Positions 42,370-50,129 of a stretch of DNA of 64,000 bases are shown piece by piece (the first letter of the stretch is position 1; each line of letters opens with the position of its first letter). A program made the position numbers and the translations under genes. This stretch comes from Mayfieldus sp963772265. GTDB lineage: Bacteria > Actinomycetota > Thermoleophilia > Solirubrobacterales > 70-9. A model generated the notes under the pieces. That model was not told the DNA's origin. It worked only from the letters and a program-made list of their open reading frames with translations, and searched no databases. Location of the stretch: the NCBI GenBank assembly GCA_963772265.1, contig CAVYWS010000005.1:310001-374000 (forward strand), given 5' to 3'.

Positions 42370-43923
42370 TTGGAGGCATCAACGCAATCGAAGTCGTCGT
42401 GGAAGCGCCAGGCGGTGCATGGTGCGCGCCATTCACGCCTCGTCCTTTTGGTCCTGGCGGCCGTTCTGGCTTCGGTGCTTGGGCCGGCCTCTGCTCAAGC
42501 TGCCACTGTTCGCGTGACGATTACTTGGTCGACTGATTCAGATATCGACCTGCACGTTTACGACACGGTCGGCAACCATGCCTATTACGGCGACGACACG
42601 GCGATTCCGAGCGGTCAACTCTCCACGGACATCATTCCGGATCAGGGTGATAACGGTCCACACTCGGAGAGCTACACCGATAACGCCGACACGACCTCCC
42701 TCGGATTTTGCGCTGAATATTTTTCCGGATATCAGCCTGAGCCGTCCACCCAGGTCAACTACACGATCACCGATCCTGGCGGCGGAACTCGTAGCGGGAA
42801 TGTTGTTCTAGCCGCTCCGGGCAGCAGCGCGGTGATTGGTTCAAGTCCAGACGGTTCGGTCACGACACCAACCTGCAGCAGCGGGGGCCCGCCGCCGCCC
42901 GACGTTGAGAGCGAGGAAGCTAACCTCTCAGTGTCAGTCGACGACTCACGGGCGACTGTCAGGCCAGGCCAAGAATTCGACTACATCATCAACGTATTGA
43001 ACAAGGGCCCCGGCGTGGCGAGGAATGTGGCGGTCAATCAGAGCTTTTCAAGGCAGGAAGTCTTCGTCGCATCTCAACCATCTCAGGGGAGCTGCACTTT
43101 TGACGACGCGCTCCATTGTCAACTGGGATCGCTCGCTGCCAATTCCCAGGCTCGCGTCAGCGTGTTGGTCATCCCGCAATACCCGAAGTTTCACATCAAG
43201 ACTCCACGGCTGACCAGGTCATGGCAAGTCGGCCCCATCCCTGTCTACAGGACCAGCAAGGGGTCAGTTTCTTCCGGGGTCTCGGTCTCAAGCAGCACGC
43301 CCGACCCTGACGGGGCGGGCAACACCGAGAACGAGACGACCGTGGTTCGCGTTCCGGGCGCCTCCTACGCTCAGCCGCCCCCAGGGCGCGTGAAGAAGGC
43401 AAAAGGGCACGGCAAACGGAAGCATCTCGTCAAGCGTGCAAGCAGAAACAATGCCACCGCCAGTTATGTTCACAGCGGCTCCGTACCGTGGTCGCCCACC
43501 AACGACGGCAATTATTGGTACGCCGCGGGTTGGTATTGCCGAAGCGCTAATGGCGAGTCACCGGGCTTTACGAATGTTCGGACGGGCTCCTGGTGGCGCA
43601 CTCCGAAGGGATCGCTCTACTTCACTTGGAAGTTCCGGCGGCAGTACCGGGTGCAAATTGGGCAGGGCCATGAGTGGAGCACCAGCGCCACTGTCTACCA
43701 CCCCTTTACCGAGACCAGCACTGCCACGGCGAGATCGAGCACTGTACAAGGCAATGGGAAGGTAAGTTGGCGAAGCACGAGTCCTCTTGAGCATTTCACC
43801 GCCTACCCAGGCCAGGTGTACCGAATCGCGGTCCAATGGAAGTGGTGGCACCACCACACCGTGATCCCCGATGTTCCCGAGAAGCAGACGAGCTGGATTC
43901 CTGTCGTCTGGTGCCACAGTTGA
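42370..43923 (+). CDS. Large secreted protein: YfaP-like and DUF11-like domains
   Basis: 517 residues from TTG 42370, preceded by GGGAGGTG. Signal peptide RLVLLVLAAVLASVLGPASAQAA. Domain 1 (about 45-165) VTITWSTDSDIDLHVYDTVGNHAYY is DUF2135/YfaP-like. Domain 2 (about 180-320) is a DUF11/CARDB-type beta sandwich, NLSVSVDDSRATVRPGQEFDY ... VLNKGPGVARNVAVNQ. A basic linker (RVKKAKGHGKRKHLVKRASR) leads to a C-terminal domain rich in Trp, Tyr and Ser that I do not recognise. It is probably cell-surface or extracellular. Base use differs from the core genes. Confidence 0.75.
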   Translation: MEASTQSKSSWKRQAVHGARHSRLVLLVLAAVLASVLGPASAQAATVRVTITWSTDSDIDLHVYDTVGNHAYYGDDTAIPSGQLSTDIIPDQGDNGPHSESYTDNADTTSLGFCAEYFSGYQPEPSTQVNYTITDPGGGTRSGNVVLAAPGSSAVIGSSPDGSVTTPTCSSGGPPPPDVESEEANLSVSVDDSRATVRPGQEFDYIINVLNKGPGVARNVAVNQSFSRQEVFVASQPSQGSCTFDDALHCQLGSLAANSQARVSVLVIPQYPKFHIKTPRLTRSWQVGPIPVYRTSKGSVSSGVSVSSSTPDPDGAGNTENETTVVRVPGASYAQPPPGRVKKAKGHGKRKHLVKRASRNNATASYVHSGSVPWSPTNDGNYWYAAGWYCRSANGESPGFTNVRTGSWWRTPKGSLYFTWKFRRQYRVQIGQGHEWSTSATVYHPFTETSTATARSSTVQGNGKVSWRSTSPLEHFTAYPGQVYRIAVQWKWWHHHTVIPDVPEKQTSWIPVVWCHS

Positions 43924-43984
43924 GTGGCTAAATTTGAGAGGATCCGCTGCGGACTGGCCCAGTATCGACGAGGGGGAGAGTGGC

Positions 43985-44905
43985 ATGGCCGATGGCACTG
44001 GACTGACTAGGCGCTTCGTGCTCTGGTCGGATTGTGGTCGCTTGTCCACCCGGTTTCGTGAGTCGCTCGGCCTCGTGGCGCTCATCGCATCGATCCTCGC
44101 GTTGGCCATACCGGGTTCTGCTCAAGCCGTCCTGGGAGGGGAGACGGATGGCAATGGGCACCCCAACGTGGGTTTGCTCGCCGGCTATGACGAGTTGGGC
44201 CTCTACTACACCTGCTCGGGGACGTTGGTCTCGCAGACGGTCTTCCTCACCGCGGCTCACTGTCTTCCGGGTCCCGAGATTGGAAACCCGACAGAGATTC
44301 GGGTCAGCTTCGATTCCGACTATCCGCTTGGCACCGACCAGCTCGGACAGTTTCCGATTCTCACGACCTACCTGAGCGGGGTACCTCACGCCAATCCGGC
44401 CTGGGACGGGACGCGCCCGTTCGACGCGACATGGGTCTCGAACGACCTTGGTGTGATGGTCTTGGACGAGCCCGCTTCGGAGGTGTTCCCGGGCATCACG
44501 CCGGCGCACCTTGCTGGGCAGGGGTATTTGAACACCGTCGCGGGAAAGAACAAGGCGGGCTTCGAGGTCGTCGGTTACGGGATACAGCGATTGCGTAACC
44601 GCCCCACGGACCCCGGCGACTTCATCGACTGGACCCGGCGGCGAGCAGTCATGCAGTTCAAGCAGCTTTACGCCCCGAGTGCTTTCAGCCTTCGTGGAAG
44701 CCCGAACAGCAGCTCGGCGACCGGAAGTGGATCGAACTGTTCCGGTGACTCGGGCGGTGCGATTCTCGACGGCAGTCTCCTCGCGGGAGTCATCAGCGGC
44801 GTCAATGCCTACAACAAGGTCTTCTGCAAGAACGAGACCTATGGGGCTCGGATCGACACCGCCTCGGCGCGGAGCTTCCTGGACGACTTCATCACCCTCC
44901 CGTGA
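43985..44905 (+). CDS. Secreted trypsin-like (S1) serine protease
   Basis: 306 residues from ATG 43985 (GGGGGAGAG just upstream). Signal peptide SLGLVALIASILALAIPGSAQAVLGG; the VLGG after it may be the mature N-terminus. Catalytic triad: TAAHC, NDLGVMVLD, NCSGDSGGAILDG, all intact; the Cys pair NCSG/FCKN is in place. It is the only clearly complete enzyme of the left part of the island. It is followed at once by a scar carrying the 3' tail of a SnoaL gene. Confidence 0.85.
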   Translation: MADGTGLTRRFVLWSDCGRLSTRFRESLGLVALIASILALAIPGSAQAVLGGETDGNGHPNVGLLAGYDELGLYYTCSGTLVSQTVFLTAAHCLPGPEIGNPTEIRVSFDSDYPLGTDQLGQFPILTTYLSGVPHANPAWDGTRPFDATWVSNDLGVMVLDEPASEVFPGITPAHLAGQGYLNTVAGKNKAGFEVVGYGIQRLRNRPTDPGDFIDWTRRRAVMQFKQLYAPSAFSLRGSPNSSSATGSGSNCSGDSGGAILDGSLLAGVISGVNAYNKVFCKNETYGARIDTASARSFLDDFITLP

Positions 44906-44907
44906 GG

Positions 44908-44936
44908 AATTGAAGCCGCCGGGCTGTCGGAGTAGG
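44908..44936 (+). repeat. Orphan copy of a SnoaL gene 3' end
   Basis: The bases reading GAAGCCGCCGGGCTGTCGG followed by AGTAG match the last codons (EAAGLSE-stop) of the SnoaL gene at 42187-42213 and of the chimeric gene at 41786-41811. Here they are not attached to any open frame, marking a recombination joint. Confidence 0.7.
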
Positions 44937-45465
44937 CGGCCGAATACCGAGCTTGACTCGGGCTTTAAGTCGAGGAAGGTCAAACAGATCGACATCGCGA
45001 CGGTGCGCGACGACCGCGGCGTTGTCGAGGGCTACCTCGTTCCCGAGTTCGGGGATGCTCCAATCGAGGCGGTCACGCCGGATGCGATCGACTTCTACAA
45101 GGAACGGCTGATCGCAGAAGGCAGACTCTCGAGCCGCACCATCGTTCGCCATCTGACGGTGCTTCACGGCATCTTCAAGCGGGCGAAGCGGGTGTGGGGG
45201 CTTCGGGATAACCCGGCCTCTGCCGAGCTCGTGGAGCGGCCTAGGGTCGTTTACTCGGGCGAGTTCGACACGCTGACTCGCGACGAGGTAGAGCTGCTCG
45301 CGGCCAATGCCGAGAGCACACAAGACGCGGCCATTTACAAAACGGCAGCGTTCACCGGTCTACGTCAAGGAGAGTTGCTTGCGCTGCGGTGGGAGCACGT
45401 CGATTTCGTCGGCGGGCTCATGCACGTCCGCCGCAACTTCACGGGCGGGCGCGAGGAGGTTGCCG
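44937..45465 (+). pseudogene. Truncated phage-type tyrosine integrase
   Basis: About 175 codons of a tyrosine integrase: core-binding domain (YLVPEFGDAPIEAVTPDAIDFYKERLIAEGRLSSRTIVRHLTVLHGIFKRAKRV, NPASAELVERP) and the first part of the catalytic domain including the Arg box (FTGLRQGELLALRWEHVDF, HVRRNFTGGREEV). It has no start codon of its own and lacks the HxxR-H-Tyr half; after about 45465 the frame runs into antisense SnoaL sequence. It was probably the integrase of the tRNA-Cys island. Confidence 0.85.
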
Positions 45466-45474
45466 AAGGGCTGG

Positions 45475-45604
45475 CCCTCTTGAAGCCCGCCCACGTGCCG
45501 TGGTACTCGACCTCAGGGTCCATGAGCCGAGCTGTCGTGTCCTGATCCCCTTCCAGGAACGCTTCGAAGGTCTCCCGCACGATCTCCACGTTCTGCTGCG
45601 ACAT
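45475..45604 (-). pseudogene. N-terminal fragment of a SnoaL-like gene
   Basis: From ATG 45604: SQQNVEIVRETFEAFLEGDQ then DTTARLMDPEVEYHGTWAG, the standard first 40 or so residues of the family. The similarity stops where the integrase fragment (opposite strand) begins, so both were cut by the same rearrangement. Confidence 0.75.
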
Positions 45605-45665
45605 CGTGCGCGCAGTATCGCGCCAGGCCTGTCCTGAGCGAAACTGCACCCCTTGGAGGTTCAAT

Positions 45666-46580
45666 CTGAAGACACCTGACGTGCTCGTGCTCGGTGCGGG
45701 TGGAATCCTCGGTGAGGCCTGGACCTCCGCGGTTCTGGCCGGACTCGGCGAAGGTGACTCGTTCGACGCCCGCCAGTGCGATGCCTACGTCGGCACCTCC
45801 GCGGGGTCGATTGTCGCGGCTCTGCTCAGCGCCGGAGTCGATCCCGCTTCGCGGCTCGATGACTTGCCCGAGCCTCCGCCGGTGGACGAGTCCGAGCAGC
45901 TCGAGGACTCGCTCCTGACCCGGGCGCTTCGGGCGGGGGCGGCAGTGGGGACCGCGGCCGCCGGGCCCCTCGCCTCGATCTTTCTGCGCACGACGGTGCC
46001 GGGCGGGAGGGTCATGCGCAGAGTCGCTCTTGGCAGGGTGCCCCGGGGGCGTCTGTCCCTGGCCGAGCTCGGCGCCGAGGTGCAGCGCAGCGGCGCCGAG
46101 TGGGACGGGCGGCTGAGGATCACCGTGGTCGAGCTCGAGAGCGGCCGCCGGGTGATCCTCGACGGTTCAGATCCGGCGGTCTCGGTCGCGGAGGCGGTCC
46201 AAGCGTCATGCGCAATCCCAGGCGTCTTTCAGCCACTCTCGGCCAACGGACGCAGCTATGTCGACGGCGGCGCCTGGAGCACGACCAATCTGGACACGGC
46301 CCCGGTGGGCAAGGGAGCCGAGGTCCTCTGCCTGAACCCGACCGGCTCGCTCGGTTCGCGGCGGGCCGGCCTGCTTTCGCTTCTCGGCCCGCTTTCCCGG
46401 TCTCAGGCCGCGATCGAGGCGGCCTCTCTGAGATCCCGCGGCGCCAGCGTGCAGGTCGTCGCTCCCGACAGCGAATCCGCGAAGGCGATGGGGGCAGACC
46501 TCATGCGTCGTGGCCCACGTCCCGCGGTGGTGGCGGCCGGGCTCGCTCAGGGCAGAAGGCTCGCGGTCTCCCAGAGATAG
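45666..46580 (+). CDS. Patatin-like phospholipase
   Basis: About 304 residues; CTG 45666 has a GGAGG 6 bases upstream, otherwise GTG 45678. Patatin fold: oxyanion loop LVLGAGGILGEAWT, nucleophile elbow VGTSAGSIVAALLSAG, catalytic Asp in YVDGGAWSTTNLD. It would hydrolyse phospholipids or other acyl esters; no signal peptide. High GC and codon use are host-like, unlike the left part of the island. Its stop codon touches the attR-like repeat (46581). Confidence 0.87.
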   Translation: MKTPDVLVLGAGGILGEAWTSAVLAGLGEGDSFDARQCDAYVGTSAGSIVAALLSAGVDPASRLDDLPEPPPVDESEQLEDSLLTRALRAGAAVGTAAAGPLASIFLRTTVPGGRVMRRVALGRVPRGRLSLAELGAEVQRSGAEWDGRLRITVVELESGRRVILDGSDPAVSVAEAVQASCAIPGVFQPLSANGRSYVDGGAWSTTNLDTAPVGKGAEVLCLNPTGSLGSRRAGLLSLLGPLSRSQAAIEAASLRSRGASVQVVAPDSESAKAMGADLMRRGPRPAVVAAGLAQGRRLAVSQR

Positions 46581-46605
46581 ACCGGTTGGATCCGGTAGGC
46601 GCCTC
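46581..46605 (+). repeat. attR-like site: imperfect copy of tRNA-Cys 3' end
   Basis: ACCGGTTGGATCCGGTAGGC followed by GCCTC repeats the last 26 bases of tRNA-Cys plus one flanking base (40914-40939) with one substitution and one missing T. It lies directly after the patatin stop codon and is not part of a complete tRNA. Confidence 0.75.
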
Positions 46606-46624
46606 TTCTTCGTGAGAGGATCCG

Positions 46625-47701
46625 GTGCCGATGACGGACTTCCTCGTCAAGCGCGATGACCTGCGCACGTGCCGCGTCGTCGAGGGCGAGGCGCCCGAGA
46701 TCGAGCCGGGCCAGGCGCTGCTGCGGGTCGATTGCTTCGGGCTGACCGCCAACAACATCACCTACGCGGTGATGGGCGACGCGATGTCCTACTGGAGGTT
46801 CTTTCCGGCCGAAGAGGGTTGGGGGCGGGTTCCGATGTGGGGCTTTGCCGAGGTCGAGCGAAGCGAGGCCGAGGGAGTCGAGCCGGGAACGCGGCTCTAC
46901 GGCTACCTGCCTCCGTCATCGCATCTGGTGGTGACCCCTTCGGGCGCCGACGAGCGTGGCTTCGTCGACGGCTCGCCGCACCGTGCCGATCTCCCCTCGG
47001 CCTACCAGCGCTACGCGGCGACCTCGGACGACCCCTTCTACCGCGATCACACGGAGGACATGCAGATGCTGTTGCGGCCGCTCTTCTACACCTCGTTTCT
47101 GATCGACGACCAGCTCGACGACGAGGGCCTGACGACTCGCGGGCCGGTCTTGATCTCGAGCGCGTCGAGCAAGACGGCGATCGCCGCCGCCTTCATGCTC
47201 GCGCGGCGCGACGGTGTCGAGCTGATCGGGTTGACCTCGCCGCGCAGCGCCGAGTTCGTCGAGGGGCTCGGGATCTACGGGCAAACCGTCACCTACGACG
47301 CGATCGACTCTCTGGAGCCGCGGCCGGCCACATACGTAGACGTCGCCGGCGACGGCGAGGTGCGCCGGGCGGTGCACTCGCGCTTCGGCGACCGGCTCGT
47401 TCACAGCATGGCGGTGGGGCTGAGTCATTGGGACAAGCTCGGCGCCGGGGGCGACGGCGAGCTTCCGGGTCCGCCCCCGACTCTCTTCTTCGCGCCGGAC
47501 CGGGTCATGAAGCGCACCAATGACTGGGGTGGCGCCGAGCTCGAGGCGAGGGTGGCGGACGCCTGGCATCCGTTCTGCGACTGGATCGGGGACTGGCTCA
47601 CGCCGATTCGAGGCGAAGGCTTCGACGCCGTTCGCAACGCATATCTCGAGGTCCTCGCCGGCGGTGTCGACCCGAAGGCCGCGCACGTGGTGTCCCTATA
47701 G
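46625..47701 (+). CDS. DUF2855 family protein
   Basis: 358 residues from GTG 46625 (ATG 46631 also possible). Family of unknown function with a quinone-oxidoreductase (MDR)-like organisation: TDFLVKRDDLRTCRVV, ALLRVDCFGLTANNITYAVMGDAMSYWRFFP, GFAEVERSEAEGVEPGTRLYGYLP, then a cofactor-domain-like stretch (GPVLISSASSKTAIAAAFMLARR) and VHSMAVGLSHWD. Many members occur in actinobacteria. First intact chromosomal gene to the right of the attR-like site. Confidence 0.85.
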   Translation: MPMTDFLVKRDDLRTCRVVEGEAPEIEPGQALLRVDCFGLTANNITYAVMGDAMSYWRFFPAEEGWGRVPMWGFAEVERSEAEGVEPGTRLYGYLPPSSHLVVTPSGADERGFVDGSPHRADLPSAYQRYAATSDDPFYRDHTEDMQMLLRPLFYTSFLIDDQLDDEGLTTRGPVLISSASSKTAIAAAFMLARRDGVELIGLTSPRSAEFVEGLGIYGQTVTYDAIDSLEPRPATYVDVAGDGEVRRAVHSRFGDRLVHSMAVGLSHWDKLGAGGDGELPGPPPTLFFAPDRVMKRTNDWGGAELEARVADAWHPFCDWIGDWLTPIRGEGFDAVRNAYLEVLAGGVDPKAAHVVSL

Positions 47702-47719
47702 GGGCGTCCGGCGAAGCGT

Positions 47720-48115
47720 TCAGCTTTCGAGTCCGGCCGCCTCCAGTGCTTCGTCCCAGGTCTCGAAGTACTCCATGCGGACGATCCTTCCGTCATCGAA
47801 GGTCGCGACCTGGTGGTAGAGCTCGGTTTCGATCTCGATCCCGCTCTTGCCTCTTCCGTGGTGGCGGAGCCGGGTTGCCACCCGGTCGCCGGCGTCGAGG
47901 AACTCCTGCGGGACGAGCTGCAACTCGTCGAACGTCTCGTCGATCCCCTCCCAGAACTTTCTGATCTCGTCGGGGCCGCGGCAGGAGTCGGAGCTCTGCT
48001 GCGCCGGCAGCACCCAGTCGATCTCGGGATCGAAGGACTCGAGGGCGGCGTCGAAGTCACGCCGGTTGTAGGCGTCTATGAACTCCCGCGTCTTGTCGAC
48101 GTTCTCCTCTGACAT
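47720..48115 (-). CDS. SnoaL-like (NTF2 fold) protein
   Basis: 131 residues from ATG 48115. SEENVDKTREFIDAYNRRDFDAALESFDPEIDWVLP, CRGPDEIRKFWEGIDETFDELQ, RMEYFETWDEALEAAGLES. Intact, host-like composition. It is the same family as the island fragments and could have supplied homology for their recombination. Convergent with DUF2855 gene. Confidence 0.85.
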   Translation of the reverse strand: MSEENVDKTREFIDAYNRRDFDAALESFDPEIDWVLPAQQSSDSCRGPDEIRKFWEGIDETFDELQLVPQEFLDAGDRVATRLRHHGRGKSGIEIETELYHQVATFDDGRIVRMEYFETWDEALEAAGLES

Positions 48116-48155
48116 CTCCCCGCCCAGTATTGCTGCGCTCGCCATCATCTGACGA

Positions 48156-48479
48156 GTGCTGCTGGCGATCGCGATCCTGCTCACCGTCTTCGTGCTCTCG
48201 CCGCCGATCGGCGCCGCGGTGATCGTCCTCGCCGCCGTGGTCGAAGTCGGCGAGTTCCTGTTCTGGCGCCGCTTCCTGCGCCGCTACCGGATCCGCACCG
48301 GCGCGGAGGCGCTGATCGGCCAGCCGGTTGAGGTCGTCGAGGCCTGCGACCCGATCGGCAGGGTGCGGATCCGAGGCGAGCTGTGGAACGCGCGCTCGGC
48401 GCAGCCCCTGGCGGTGGGCGAGACGGCGAGCGTCCGCGCGGTGAACGGGCTCACCCTGGAGATCGCTCCCGGGGATTGA
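48156..48479 (+). CDS. NfeD-like membrane protein
   Basis: 107 residues from GTG 48156. Two hydrophobic helices (LLAIAILLTVFVLSPPIGAAVIVLAAVVEVGEFL) then a C-terminal OB-fold of the NfeD type (ALIGQPVEVVEACDPIGRVRIRGELWNARSAQPLAVGETASVRAVNGLTLEI). Short NfeD proteins partner with stomatin/flotillin-type proteins in membrane quality control; no such partner is encoded next door. Divergent from the SnoaL gene. Confidence 0.87.
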   Translation: MLLAIAILLTVFVLSPPIGAAVIVLAAVVEVGEFLFWRRFLRRYRIRTGAEALIGQPVEVVEACDPIGRVRIRGELWNARSAQPLAVGETASVRAVNGLTLEIAPGD

Positions 48480-48489
48480 TTCCGGAACG

Positions 48490-48520
48490 GAAAAGGGCCC
48501 CCGCGAGGGAGCCCCTTGTT
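48490..48520 (+). terminator. Imperfect terminator hairpin after NfeD-like gene
   Basis: AAAAGGGCCCCC and GGGAGCCCCTTGTTT can pair imperfectly around GCGA and end in a T-rich stretch. It follows the NfeD stop (48479) by 11 bases. Confidence 0.45.
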
Positions 48521-48811
48521 TCCGAAGGACGTACCACCAGTGGACCTGCCCCTGGCTCGTCGGTCCTTAAACCAAGTCTTTGGTGCCTATCGGCACCTGC
48601 CTGTCGAACTTAACACGGCGCAACGACGCTTGTTTCACTCGCCGCTGCCCTCGCAAGACTATTCCCGAGAAGTCCGTGCGAATACTGCGCAATTTGGACG
48701 AACGAACCAGAGCAGTTCTTCCACAACGGCCATAGACGGACGGCGACCGCGCAGCCTGGCCAGCCAGCCAGCAATAGGATGACCCCAGGCTAGCTAGGAG
48801 GAGAAAGAGCG
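48521..48811. other. Non-coding gap before the epimerase gene
   Basis: About 290 bases of lower-GC sequence. It contains a small perfect hairpin (GGTGCC-TATC-GGCACC, about 48580-48595) and a CCAAGTCTTTGG palindrome-like segment just before it, then no clear structure until the AGGAGGAGAAAGAG ribosome site of the epimerase gene at 48798-48810. An open frame here (48516-48782) lacks a good start and protein-like composition. It could hold a small RNA or leader, but I cannot identify one. Confidence 0.4.
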
Positions 48812-49816
48812 ATGAGGTACCTGATCACCGGCGGCTCCGGCTACATCGGCACCCGCCTGACCCAGCTTCTGGCCGAGCGTGACGAGACCGAGCGGATCGT
48901 CAACGTCGACGTTCGCCCCCCTGAGGCGGGCCTGCCCAAGGCCTCGTTCGTCAGCGGCGACGTGCGCGACAGCGAGTCGATCCGGGCACTGCTGGAGCGC
49001 GAGGAGATCGACTGCCTCATCCATCTCGCATTCATCCTCGACCCGATCCGCGACGAGGCGCGCATGTACGACGTCGACGTCAACGGGACCGTGGCCGTTC
49101 TGCGCGCCGCCTCGGAGGCCGGAACCGGTCACGTCATGGTCACCTCCTCCGCGACCGCCTACGGCGCCTTCCCCGACAACCCCGAGCCGATCGCCGAGGA
49201 CCTGCCGGTACGCGGCCAGCCAGACTTCGCCTACGCGCGCGACAAGGCCGATATGGACCGCGCCTGCCAGCTCTGGGCCGCCGATCACCCGGATCGCGTG
49301 ATGACGATCGTGCGCCCCTCGATCGTCTTCGGCCCGAGCGTCAAGAACTACATCGTGCGCAGCTGGGAGAACCAGCCGTTCTTCCCGCACCTCGACGGTG
49401 TCGACACGAACATGCAGCTGATCCATGAGGACGACCTGGTCGACGGCCTGATCGCGCTGCTCGACAAGAAGGCCCCAGGCGCCTTCAACTTCGCCGGCGA
49501 CGGCACGATGACCTGGCGCCAGGGGGCCGAGATGATCGGCACCAAGACGCGGAAGATGTCGTTCAAGATGGCCTACCGGATCGCCAAGTGGAGCTGGATC
49601 CTGCGCCTGCCGCGGACCCTGGCGCCTCCCGGCAACCTGCACTTCATCCGCTACCCGTGGGTGGTCTCGAACGAGAAGCTGAAGACGGTGACCGGGTGGG
49701 AGCCGCAGTACGACACCGTGGAGACGTTCAAGATCACGATGCGGGCGCGCGGCATCCTCGGGGCCGAGGGAACGGCCGGCGTCGAGGCCCCTGTCAGCGG
49801 CCCTCCGGTCGCTTAG
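48812..49816 (+). CDS. NAD-dependent epimerase/dehydratase (extended SDR)
   Basis: 334 residues from ATG 48812 with a very strong AGGAGGAG site. Starts RYLITGGSGYIGTRLTQLLAE (canonical TGGxGYIG), ALLEREEIDCLIHLAF, VMVTSSATAYGAFPD (active-site Ser/Tyr region), YARDKADMDR (Tyr-x3-Lys), RPSIVFGPSVKNYIVRSW, HEDDLVDGLIALL. Likely acts on nucleotide sugars or another small substrate. tRNA-Val follows 38 bases downstream. Confidence 0.9.
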   Translation: MRYLITGGSGYIGTRLTQLLAERDETERIVNVDVRPPEAGLPKASFVSGDVRDSESIRALLEREEIDCLIHLAFILDPIRDEARMYDVDVNGTVAVLRAASEAGTGHVMVTSSATAYGAFPDNPEPIAEDLPVRGQPDFAYARDKADMDRACQLWAADHPDRVMTIVRPSIVFGPSVKNYIVRSWENQPFFPHLDGVDTNMQLIHEDDLVDGLIALLDKKAPGAFNFAGDGTMTWRQGAEMIGTKTRKMSFKMAYRIAKWSWILRLPRTLAPPGNLHFIRYPWVVSNEKLKTVTGWEPQYDTVETFKITMRARGILGAEGTAGVEAPVSGPPVA

Positions 49817-49854
49817 CGGCTCGAAGTCGCGCTGCTAAATTCAGAGCCCCGCTG

Positions 49855-49927
49855 GGGCGTATAGCTCAGTTGGGAGAGCGCCGCCTCGACAAGGCGGAGG
49901 TCACTGGTTCGAGCCCAGTTACGCCCA
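49855..49927 (+). tRNA. tRNA-Val (anticodon GAC)
   Basis: Acceptor GGGCGTA pairs with TACGCCC; D-arm AGCTCAGTTGGGAGAGC; anticodon arm CCGCC-TCGACAA-GGCGG gives GAC; T-arm ACTGG-TTCGAGC-CCAGT. CCA not encoded. The last 31 bases are repeated exactly at 53832-53862. Confidence 0.97.
49897..49927 (+). repeat. attL: 3' end of tRNA-Val
   Basis: 31 bases from the variable region to the discriminator base of tRNA-Val, identical to 53832-53862. Integration here leaves the tRNA intact. Confidence 0.9.
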
Positions 49928-50129
49928 TTATTTCCCGCATTCCCATGCGGGTGGTTCGAGACCAGTTCGCATCCTCCGGGACCCCTCGTCTGTTTAGGCC
50001 CATTGGTCGAGGCTCGACGACCATGCGGCGACGATAGAGGTTTTTGGGATTGCGATGGCTGTCTTGCTGCCGCCCGAGTTGCTTTGTCCGAGGCAGAGCC
50101 CATTCGGGACGCGATAATCGAGCCGCGAT

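Larger units (their letters stand above)
40914..46605. mobile_element. Decayed integrative island next to tRNA-Cys
   Basis: About 5.7 kb lying between the 3' end of tRNA-Cys (40914-40939) and an imperfect copy of it (46581-46605). The interior has visibly lower GC, more hypothetical genes and a tyrosine integrase fragment cut at both ends (44937-45465). Partial copies of SnoaL-like genes occur at several junctions. This is the usual structure of an element integrated at a tRNA gene and later eroded. Cargo: two small hypotheticals, a SnoaL protein, a secreted multidomain protein, a secreted S1 protease and a patatin-like lipase. It is unlikely to be mobile now. The GC-rich patatin gene next to attR might instead be host sequence. 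Confidence 0.75.

Noticed and set aside
48516..48782. 88-codon open frame after the NfeD-like gene
   Set aside because: TTG start inside a terminator-like hairpin, no ribosome site, and no protein-like pattern.
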